NCBI GenBank assembly: GCA_947447845.1 | Contig: CANFNO010000093.1 | Location: 1-8,272, forward strand | DNA: 8,272 nucleotides | From: Burkholderiales bacterium | GTDB taxonomy: Bacteria; Pseudomonadota; Gammaproteobacteria; Burkholderiales; Burkholderiaceae | Direction: 5' to 3' | Notes under the pieces: generated by a model | Told to the model about the DNA's origin: nothing | Seen by the model: only the letters and a program-made list of their open reading frames with translations | Database searches by the model: none | Translations under genes and position numbers: made by a program | In this document: in pieces, positions 1-6,165 of the stretch | How the letters are laid out: the number at the start of each line of letters is the position of its first letter | Numbering within the stretch: the stretch's first letter is position 1

Positions 1-1
1 G

Positions 2-319
2 CTGGGCGGTCTGGGGGGCTTTCTGGTGGTACCCATGAACGCACTGCTGCAACACCGGGGCCACAACCTGATGGGTTCAGGTCGCTCGATTGCCGTTCAA
101 AACTTCAACGAGCAGGCCTGCATTCTGGGTCTGGGCGGCTTCTACAGCCTGTCCACCGGCTTGGGCTTGTCGGCGTTTGGCGCCATCACGGTGTTTGGCT
201 TGGTGGTCGCCGGTTTTATGTGGGTCATCAAACGCTGGCATGAGCACAACTGTGTGGCGCACGCGGCCGAAGTCGATTACCTGCTGGATATCGCCCGTAA
301 CGACAACATGCACGGCTGA
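2..319 (+). CDS. lplT: Lysophospholipid transporter LplT, C-terminal part
   Basis: This is the last 105 residues of a major-facilitator membrane protein; the gene starts left of the window and ends at TGA 317-319. The segment GGFLVVPMNALLQHRG followed by IAVQNFNEQ closely matches the end of LplT, where the E. coli protein has a VPLNALLQERG-like and an IAVQN motif (from memory). LplT flips lysophospholipids, mainly lyso-phosphatidylethanolamine, across the inner membrane for re-acylation. Two hydrophobic stretches are visible, the first near bases 110-170 and the second near 172-230 (FGAITVFGLVVAGFMWVI), followed by a charged cytoplasmic tail of about 30 residues that is longer than I expect for E. 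coli LplT. The partner acyltransferase (aas in E. coli) is not in the window. Family assignment is good; exact substrate is inferred. Confidence 0.85.
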   Translation: MGGLGGFLVVPMNALLQHRGHNLMGSGRSIAVQNFNEQACILGLGGFYSLSTGLGLSAFGAITVFGLVVAGFMWVIKRWHEHNCVAHAAEVDYLLDIARNDNMHG

Positions 320-373
320 GCCGGTACCCGCAAACGCGCGACTCAACCCGGACTTTGACCACTAAAAACTGCC

Positions 374-619
374 ATGCCAGCGACCGAACTCACTGTTACA
401 TCCGCGGGCACCGTAGCGGGCTTGGAACTGCTGATTCCCACGGGCAAGGAAGGGCCCGTCATGCCCCATGTGCAGGACTGGATCACGGCCAAGCTAAAGG
501 CCAAGGTGAACGTGAAAGACATCAGCAAACAGGTGCTGGTCAAAGGCATCAAGCAGTGGGCCGTGTTTGAGGAAAAGTCAGGCGGAAGAACCATCCGCAC
601 GGTCTTCAAAATCACTTAA
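374..619 (+). CDS. Small hypothetical protein, 81 aa
   Basis: I do not recognise this protein. It encodes 81 residues with no membrane segment, no cysteine and no signal peptide, and is rich in Lys and Val. The C-terminal half (VKGIKQWAVFEEKSGGRTIRT) reads like a small alpha/beta domain ending in a beta strand. Third codon positions are mostly G or C as in the neighbouring genes, which supports real coding. ATG 374 is the only Met or GTG/TTG start before an in-frame stop at 356-358, but no Shine-Dalgarno precedes it. An internal ATG at 461-463 has an AAGGAAGG stretch 7 bases upstream and would give 52 residues. The gene follows lplT by 54 bases on the same strand and ends 20 bases before the convergent aldo/keto reductase. 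It could be the second gene of the lplT transcript. Confidence 0.55.
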   Translation: MPATELTVTSAGTVAGLELLIPTGKEGPVMPHVQDWITAKLKAKVNVKDISKQVLVKGIKQWAVFEEKSGGRTIRTVFKIT

Positions 620-639
620 CCTGCGCGACGCACAAGCGA

Positions 640-1638
<999 letters not shown>

Positions 1639-1874
1639 ATTCAAATCTCCATAGAAGGCCCACACCATACCGCAGCTTGTGAGCGAAGCCCCGAACCATC
1701 GGCGCTGAAAAACATTGGCACCCAACAACTCCATATCTCCAGCATGCTTATCGGTATCAGCCGTGTACTGCATTGCGGCCACCGGCATGGCCGCACAAAC
1801 CCCGTGGGCAAGGTGCCTCGCGCCGAGCTATAAACCAGAAGCGTTCAAAATGTAGCCATTAATAGGAGAAAACC
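1639..1874. promoter_or_regulatory. Divergent intergenic region with an 8-bp inverted repeat
   Basis: This 236-base spacer must hold the promoters of both the aldo/keto reductase (leftward) and the glutathione peroxidase (rightward). An inverted repeat TGCGGCCA-N6-TGGCCGCA spans 1774-1795 and could be a dimeric operator or hairpin, though 8-bp arms are expected by chance somewhere in a window this size. A TATAAA hexamer at 1829-1834 is a possible -10 for the peroxidase but has no good -35 at the right spacing. I see no other convincing promoter and no reliable gene here. Confidence 0.45.
1647..1650 (-). promoter_or_regulatory. Ribosome binding site of the aldo/keto reductase
   Basis: GGAG read on the minus strand lies 8 bases before ATG 1636-1638. 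It decides the start in favour of this codon over the upstream in-frame ATG at 1786-1788. Confidence 0.7.
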
Positions 1875-2360
1875 ATGCCCACTGTTTACGATTTCGATGC
1901 GCTGCAGATTGATGGTAAAGAGATCGCCCTCAAGCACTTCAAGGGCCAGGTGATGCTGATCGTCAACACAGCCAGCGCCTGCGGCTTCACGCCGCAATTC
2001 GCCGGGCTGGAGGAGCTACACAAGCAGTACGGGGATAAGGGCCTGGCGGTGCTGGGTTTTCCCTGCAACCAATTTGGCGCCCAGGACAGTGGCAGTGACG
2101 CCGAGATCGCAGGCTTTTGTCAGCTCAACTACGGCGTCACTTTTCCGATGATGGCCAAGATAGAGGTCAACGGCAGTGGGGCACACCCGCTTTACCAGTG
2201 GCTGAGCAAAGAAGCGCCGGGCCTCTTGGGCAGCAAAGCCATCAAGTGGAATTTCACGAAATTTCTGGTCGGAAAGGACGGCGTGGTACTCAAGCGCTAC
2301 GCGCCTACCGACACGCCCCAAAGCCTGTCCAAAGACATCGAAGCGGCGCTAGCCGCCTGA
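1875..2360 (+). CDS. Glutathione peroxidase family thiol peroxidase, 161 aa
   Basis: This is a soluble cysteine-type glutathione peroxidase that reduces hydrogen peroxide and organic or lipid hydroperoxides. The peroxidatic residue is Cys36 in NTASACGFTPQ. The other catalytic-tetrad residues are Gln66 in LGFPCNQFG, then Trp125 and Asn126 in KWNFTKFLV. Cys64 in FPCNQF is a conserved family position, and Cys82 in GFCQLNYGV sits where the resolving cysteine of thioredoxin-dependent members lies. The likely reductant is therefore thioredoxin rather than glutathione (family inference). The length is normal for bacterial BtuE/Gpo-type proteins. The start has AGGAGA about 7 bases upstream. No signal peptide is visible, so it is cytoplasmic. 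It ends 9 bases before the convergent stop of the flavoprotein gene; the two stops lie at the ends of a 15-base inverted repeat (2358-2372). Confidence 0.95.
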   Translation: MPTVYDFDALQIDGKEIALKHFKGQVMLIVNTASACGFTPQFAGLEELHKQYGDKGLAVLGFPCNQFGAQDSGSDAEIAGFCQLNYGVTFPMMAKIEVNGSGAHPLYQWLSKEAPGLLGSKAIKWNFTKFLVGKDGVVLKRYAPTDTPQSLSKDIEAALAA

Positions 2361-2369
2361 AGCCAGTCT

Positions 2370-3659
2370 TCATTCAGTGCCGAACTTGGTCTCGAACTGA
2401 ATGCCGATTTTTTGCAGCAAGGGTGTTGGCAGCAAGCCACCGGCGCAGACGATGACTGCGTCGTTTTTGTAGCTCTGCTTCTGGCCATCGGCTTCGATGA
2501 CCACTTCTTTTTCAGTAATCTCTTTGACCCCGGAGTTGAGCATCACCTTGATGCGTCCGGCCTTCTCGCCCTGCTCAAGCAGGGTGCGGTTCTTCTGCTT
2601 GACGCGCGAGAAAGCAGCGCTGCGATAAGACAGAATGACATGCGTGCCGGGTTGTTCGGAAATCGTGATGGCCGCTTCCAATGCACTGTCGCCGCCCCCC
2701 ACCACCAGCACGGCTTGCCCTTTGTACTGCTCGGCGTCAATCAGTCGATAGACAACCTTGTGGGTCTCCTCGCCCGGCACATCCAGCTTGCGCGGCGTGC
2801 CGCGTCGACCCATAGTCAGCAACACGCTTTTGGTGACGTAGCCGCCCTTGTTGGTCTTGACCACAAAGCCGTCATCAGTTTTCTCAATGGCTTCCATGCG
2901 CTCGCGAAAGCTAATTTTCAAACCGGTCTTTTCGACCACGCCATTCCAGAATTCCAGCAGCTTTTCTTTTTGCACTTCGCCAAACTTCACGGTGCCGATG
3001 ATGTCCAGCACCACTGGTGCAGTCATGGCGATCTTGTTGCGCGGGTAGTGATAGACGGATCCGCCCAGGGAGTCTTCCTGCTCGATCAACTTGTACTTGA
3101 GCTTGTGGTGCATGGAAGACAGGCCAGCCGACAATCCTGCAGGGCCACAGCCCACAATCACCACGTCGTATTCGGCCGAGCCACTGCCGCGCTTGCGCAC
3201 CGAATTGATGGCCTGACGCCCCTGCTCTGCCGCCTTGCGGATCAAGCCCATGCCGCCCAACTCACCGGCGATAAAGATGCCTGGCACATTGGTCTCGAAC
3301 TCGGTGCTGATATGGGGAATGTCGATACCCCGCTTTTCCGTGCCGAAGACCAGCTTGATGGCATCGAACGGGCAAGCAGCCAGACATGCGCCGTGGCCAA
3401 TGCAGTGCGCCGCGTTGATCAGCACACCCTTGCCGTCGACGATGCCGATGGCACCTTCGGGGCAGACGGTGGTGCAAGAGCCTGATCCGATGCAGCGTAT
3501 CGGATCAAAAATCGGATGCAGCGATGGCGGCTCGGCCAACCCGCTCTGGATGGACTCTTTCAGCAGAGACTTGTCCGTCTCGACCTTCTTTACATGCCGC
3601 CGTGAGTACAGCACGATGATCGCAAGGATGATCGCGGCGTAGAGGTAAAGATAGTTCAT
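2370..3659 (-). CDS. Membrane-anchored ferredoxin / NAD(P)-FAD oxidoreductase, 429 aa
   Basis: This is a fusion of an electron-transfer ferredoxin and a thioredoxin-reductase-like flavoprotein. In order: a membrane helix at residues 2-18 followed by basic RRHVKK, so the bulk is cytoplasmic; two ferredoxin motifs at 56-67 and 86-97; a TNVPGIFIAGE segment at 123-133; a FAD Rossmann motif GCGPAG at 170-175; and an NAD(P) motif GGGDSA at 321-326. Each ferredoxin motif has three cysteines (56, 62, 66 and 86, 92, 96) and lacks the second one, which is Ser59 and His89. The TNVPGIF..GE segment normally closes a thioredoxin reductase but here precedes the FAD motif, suggesting circular permutation. 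The redox CxxC before GGGDSA is absent (YRLIDAEQY), so it is not a disulfide reductase. It starts 30 bases after ccmI with GAGG 5 bases before ATG, and is probably cotranscribed. Electron donor and acceptor are unknown; it resembles an uncharacterised family I recall from other bacteria. Confidence 0.88.
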   Translation of the reverse strand: MNYLYLYAAIILAIIVLYSRRHVKKVETDKSLLKESIQSGLAEPPSLHPIFDPIRCIGSGSCTTVCPEGAIGIVDGKGVLINAAHCIGHGACLAACPFDAIKLVFGTEKRGIDIPHISTEFETNVPGIFIAGELGGMGLIRKAAEQGRQAINSVRKRGSGSAEYDVVIVGCGPAGLSAGLSSMHHKLKYKLIEQEDSLGGSVYHYPRNKIAMTAPVVLDIIGTVKFGEVQKEKLLEFWNGVVEKTGLKISFRERMEAIEKTDDGFVVKTNKGGYVTKSVLLTMGRRGTPRKLDVPGEETHKVVYRLIDAEQYKGQAVLVVGGGDSALEAAITISEQPGTHVILSYRSAAFSRVKQKNRTLLEQGEKAGRIKVMLNSGVKEITEKEVVIEADGQKQSYKNDAVIVCAGGLLPTPLLQKIGIQFETKFGTE

Positions 3660-3689
3660 GGCTCCCTCAAAAAATGCAGCAGATCGCGC

Positions 3690-4928
3690 CTATGGCTTGA
3701 CCGCTTCCTTGATTTCGATCTTCAGCCCACTGGTACCGACGTTGACCGGTGCCGATTGACCCGCCAAATCACCCGGCTGTGGCACGGCATTGCCGCTCTT
3801 GCTCACGCGCGCACCCACGATGACTTTGCTGGCTGTGGATAGAGCAGTCGCAGGAGACATGGCCATGCTGTCGTTCAGTGTAAAGGTGATTGGCAAATCC
3901 TTCACCTGTTTACGCATAATGGCCAGCGGCATACGCGAGCCCTCGGCGGCCCGGGCGAAAACAAAAACGGTGTCATCAGGCTGTGCCTGCTTGGCCAGGG
4001 ATGCAGACAGGGTCACAGTGCCACTTACTGTGGCGTTGGCAGCAGCAGCCGGAGTCGCTGCGCCAGCCTTGGGTGCGGCATCCAGCGGCTTGGCTGCGGG
4101 GGGCAGACCAGCGAGGTTGCGGGCTTCGGCAATGGCGGGCTCCACTTGCGTTGCAAAGATATTGCCGGGTGGGCCAACCTGGACCAGTTTTTCCCAGAAG
4201 GTGATGGCGCTGGTGTAGTCCTTCTTGTTAAAGGCATAGGTACCGGCAAGATAGAGTGCCTTGAGATTCTTGGGGTCCAGGCGCAGCGCCCGGTCCACCA
4301 GTTTCATGGGCTCGCCTTCCAGATTGCTGTTGTTATTCACGGCCAGGGAGTCCGCGTAATCAGCCAGCAATGTGGGGTCATCTTTGCGCAAATTGGAGGC
4401 CTTCTCATAAGCCTTGAGCGCATCCGCATGGCGTCCCAGCACGCTGTAAGAACGGGCCAGCATGGACCAGCCTTCCACGTCGTCCGGCTTTTCCTTGAGC
4501 CGTTGCGCCAGTTTGTCCGTCATGGCTGCAATTTGGTCAGCACCGGTTGCGTGCGGCGCCGGTTTGCCATCAGCCGACAGCATTTGCGGCTGCTCGGCCT
4601 CGCCTTGTTGGGGCATAGGTCTGCCAATGAAGAAATAGCCTGCGGCGGCAATGGCCACCACGCCTACCGCTAGCCCTGCCAGCAGGAGGCCAGACGGCTT
4701 GACCGTGCCCGCAGCGGCGGCATCGGCGCTTGCTGCTGTAGCCGCTTTGCTTGAAGCTGCGGCTTTTGGCGTTGCCGCTTCGGGGGCACCGGTCAACACC
4801 AGATCCAAAATCTGACGCTCTAGTGCGCCCTTGCCTTCTTCGAACTTTTCGTCCGGCAATACACCGCTGGCATGCAGCTGCTTGAGTTGCGCCAGCTTTT
4901 GCTTCAGGGCTTCTATCGTGTTCGTCAT
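3690..4928 (-). CDS. ccmI: Cytochrome c maturation protein CcmI (CycH), 412 aa
   Basis: CcmI is the apocytochrome chaperone of the CcmF/H/I heme ligation complex and binds the C terminus of apocytochrome c in the periplasm. The layout is: a cytoplasmic helix at about 5-45 (LKQLHASGVLPDEKFEEGKGAL region); an Ala-rich linker to about 75; one membrane helix at 79-101; TPR-like helices at about 150-270 (EGWSMLARSY and NLKALYLAGT are the clearest); an Ala/Pro linker; and a beta-rich C-terminal domain from about 299 (VSGTVTLSASL, DTVFVFARA, SMAMSPA). Canonical CcmI has two membrane helices with the cytoplasmic zipper loop between them; here the first is missing and the protein begins at the loop. 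No in-frame upstream start restores it. The gene follows ccmH by 21 bases. The Shine-Dalgarno is weak (GAGA), suggesting coupling to ccmH translation. Confidence 0.9.
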   Translation of the reverse strand: MTNTIEALKQKLAQLKQLHASGVLPDEKFEEGKGALERQILDLVLTGAPEAATPKAAASSKAATAASADAAAAGTVKPSGLLLAGLAVGVVAIAAAGYFFIGRPMPQQGEAEQPQMLSADGKPAPHATGADQIAAMTDKLAQRLKEKPDDVEGWSMLARSYSVLGRHADALKAYEKASNLRKDDPTLLADYADSLAVNNNSNLEGEPMKLVDRALRLDPKNLKALYLAGTYAFNKKDYTSAITFWEKLVQVGPPGNIFATQVEPAIAEARNLAGLPPAAKPLDAAPKAGAATPAAAANATVSGTVTLSASLAKQAQPDDTVFVFARAAEGSRMPLAIMRKQVKDLPITFTLNDSMAMSPATALSTASKVIVGARVSKSGNAVPQPGDLAGQSAPVNVGTSGLKIEIKEAVKP

Positions 4929-4949
4929 GGTCTCAATTCTCGGTCAGTA

Positions 4950-5504
4950 TCAGGAAACGGGTGGCTTTTGTTCCACCTCGGGCTCATCAGCATCAAAACG
5001 ATCAGCAGGCATGCGGCTACGTCGGCGCAGCATCAGCACCAACATCAACAGCCCCAGCACCAGCATCACGCCCGGGCCGACCCAGAGCAACATGGTGGTG
5101 CTCTTGAAGGGCGGGCGGTACAGCACGAAGTCGCCATAGCGCTCGGTCATGTAGTCGGCAATCTGTTTGTCGGTCATGCCTTTTTGCAGCATCTCGCGCA
5201 CCTGCTGGCGCAAGTCCACGGCCAGGTCTGCATGCGAGTCAGCGATGGTTTGGTTTTGGCACACCAGGCAGCGCAACTCGGTCGTAATGGTCAGCATGCG
5301 GGCTTCCAGCACAGGATCAGCCACCGCCGGTGCAGCCTCATTGGCGTTTGCTACCGACAGGCCAAATACCAGAAATAGCATGGCCATCCATGCAGTGGCG
5401 ACGCGACGCAGTGTGTGAGCCGCAACTTCCCGCTGGGCCGCCCCAAGGGAAGTTAGCCCCCTTGGGGGGCAGCGACCCGCGCAGCGGTGGAGCGTGGGGG
5501 TCAT
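4950..5504 (-). CDS. ccmH: Cytochrome c maturation protein CcmH, 184 aa with N-terminal extension
   Basis: CcmH is a membrane-anchored thiol protein of the heme ligation complex; its cysteine pair reduces or holds apocytochrome c in concert with CcmG. The hallmark LRCLVCQNQ motif places Cys79 and Cys82. A signal sequence runs at about 33-54 (two Arg, then a hydrophobic core ending in VANA), and a C-terminal membrane helix spans 137-159 followed by RRRSR. The start at ATG 5502-5504 overlaps the ccmG stop as ATGA and has a perfect AGGAGG 7 bases upstream, so I favour it. Roughly the first 30 residues, however, are translated from a palindromic repeat and precede the normal signal peptide. The alternative ATG 5385-5387 (Met40) has no Shine-Dalgarno and would remove the positively charged n-region. 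Gene identity is secure; the start is less so. Confidence 0.9.
   Translation of the reverse strand: MTPTLHRCAGRCPPRGLTSLGAAQREVAAHTLRRVATAWMAMLFLVFGLSVANANEAAPAVADPVLEARMLTITTELRCLVCQNQTIADSHADLAVDLRQQVREMLQKGMTDKQIADYMTERYGDFVLYRPPFKSTTMLLWVGPGVMLVLGLLMLVLMLRRRSRMPADRFDADEPEVEQKPPVS
5421..5500 (-). repeat. GC-rich palindromic repeat, copy B (ccmG/ccmH junction)
   Basis: The core at 5435-5472 matches the core at 6094-6132 over nearly its whole length, with a few substitutions and one indel in the loop. It contains a perfect 9-bp stem, CCCCAAGGG at 5441-5449 with CCCTTGGGG at 5459-5467. A second 8-bp inverted repeat, AACTTCCC at 5424-5431 with GGGAAGTT at 5447-5454, shares bases 5447-5449, so the two hairpins exclude each other. 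Both copies lie in the same orientation relative to the operon and begin with CCCCCACG directly after an ATGA overlap. The outer left boundary is uncertain. It resembles a dispersed palindromic element I recall from Comamonadaceae genomes. Confidence 0.75.
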
Positions 5505-6043
5505 ACTCCGGCCTCCTTCTGCAACTGTTGTACCAGCGGGATCAGCTTGGTCTGAATCGCCTCGGGGGTAAAAGGCCCGATCTGCTTGTAGCGGATCACA
5601 CCCTTGGCATCAATCAGAAACGACTCTGGAACGCCATACACGCCGTAGTCAATGCCAACACGGCCATCGCCATCGAACAGTGAGGCCTCGTAGGGATTGC
5701 CAAAAGTGGCCAGCCACTTCATGCCGGCCATGCGGTCGTCTTTGTAATTCAGGCCATAAATCGGCAGCATCTTCATGCGTCCGAATTCGACCAGCAAAGG
5801 ATGCTCTTCGCGGCAAGCCACACACCAGGAAGCAAACACGTTGAGCAACCAGACCTTGCCCAGCAGGTCATCGCGCTTGATGGTGATGCCGGGGTTGTCC
5901 AATTGGGTCAGTCCGAATGCCGGCGCCGGTTTGTTAATCAATGGCGAGGGCACCTCGCGCGGGTCCAGGCTCAGGCCCTTCATCAAAAAACCGACCAACC
6001 CCAGGAAGATCGCCAGGGGCAACAAAAACTTCAGGTATTTCAT
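5501..6043 (-). CDS. ccmG: Thiol:disulfide oxidoreductase CcmG (DsbE), 180 aa
   Basis: CcmG is a periplasmic thioredoxin-fold protein that reduces CcmH and/or apocytochrome c thiols, itself reduced by the membrane protein DsbD/CcdA. An uncleaved N-terminal membrane helix (about 4-21) anchors it. The active site is WCVAC with Cys74 and Cys77 after LLNVFAS. GLNYKDD follows at about 97-103 and the cis-proline loop is GVPESFLID with Pro139; all are typical of CcmG. Length is normal. The start ATG 6041-6043 has GGAG 7 bases upstream. The stop overlaps the ccmH start codon. The gap to ccmF is filled by repeat copy A. Regulation is presumably that of the whole ccm operon, whose promoter is off the window. 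Confidence 0.96.
   Translation of the reverse strand: MKYLKFLLPLAIFLGLVGFLMKGLSLDPREVPSPLINKPAPAFGLTQLDNPGITIKRDDLLGKVWLLNVFASWCVACREEHPLLVEFGRMKMLPIYGLNYKDDRMAGMKWLATFGNPYEASLFDGDGRVGIDYGVYGVPESFLIDAKGVIRYKQIGPFTPEAIQTKLIPLVQQLQKEAGV
5512..5517 (-). promoter_or_regulatory. Strong Shine-Dalgarno for ccmH inside ccmG
   Basis: AGGAGG on the minus strand lies in the last codons of ccmG (KEAG), 7 bases before the ATG that overlaps the ccmG stop. It supports initiation at 5504 and translational coupling of ccmG and ccmH, despite the repeat that follows. Confidence 0.75.
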
Positions 6044-6165
6044 ATTTGATCTCCGCCGTGACGAACGTGGGGGCTCAAAGACTGCTCTCCGCAGGGCCGC
6101 CCCAAGGAGGGCAAAGCCCCCTCGGGGGGCAGTGAGTACACACAGTGACGAACGTGGGGGCTCAT
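6040..6165 (-). CDS. Possible 41-residue ORF bridging ccmF and ccmG
   Basis: An open frame starts at ATG 6163-6165, overlapping the ccmF stop as ATGA, with GGGAG 7 bases upstream. It ends at TGA 6040-6042, overlapping the ccmG start as ATGA. Nearly all of its 41 codons derive from repeat copy A; the peptide is rich in Pro, Gly, His and Arg, and SPHVRH occurs twice. It may serve only to couple translation of ccmF to ccmG, or be a chance open frame in a stop-poor GC-rich repeat. No function can be assigned. Confidence 0.25.
   Translation of the reverse strand: MSPHVRHCVYSLPPEGALPSLGRPCGEQSLSPHVRHGGDQI
6058..6164 (-). repeat. GC-rich palindromic repeat, copy A (ccmF/ccmG junction)
   Basis: The palindromic core at 6094-6132 (CCCC...GAGGG, then CCCTC...GGGG) can fold into an interrupted stem, and GGGC-AAA-GCCC at 6109-6119 gives an alternative inner stem. 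The core is flanked by perfect 20-bp direct repeats at 6058-6077 and 6145-6164, which are 87 bases (29 codons) apart. The right repeat overlaps the ccmF stop codon. The element fills almost all of the ccmF-ccmG spacer. It is homologous to copy B about 660 bases away. Confidence 0.8.

Noticed and set aside
1639..1788. A 50-residue N-terminal extension of the aldo/keto reductase
   Set aside because: The frame is open, but the residues do not resemble the family. The Shine-Dalgarno and the typical MQKRRLG start are at 1638.
2343..2372. Small stems at the convergent ends of the peroxidase and flavoprotein genes as a terminator
   Set aside because: GCGGC-GCTA-GCCGC at 2343-2356 and TGAAG-N5-CTTCA at 2358-2372 have only 5-bp stems and no T-tract, so I do not call a terminator.
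2412..3485. A 357-codon open frame on the plus strand opposite the flavoprotein gene
   Set aside because: It lies entirely antisense to a gene with clear ferredoxin, FAD and NAD(P) motifs. Its product has no recognisable motif and a composition expected from reading a GC-rich gene backwards.
3483..3507. Perfect 9-bp inverted repeat (TGATCCGAT / ATCGGATCA, 7-base loop) in the flavoprotein gene
   Set aside because: It lies within the codons for the first ferredoxin motif, and an inverted repeat of this size is expected about once by chance in 8 kb.
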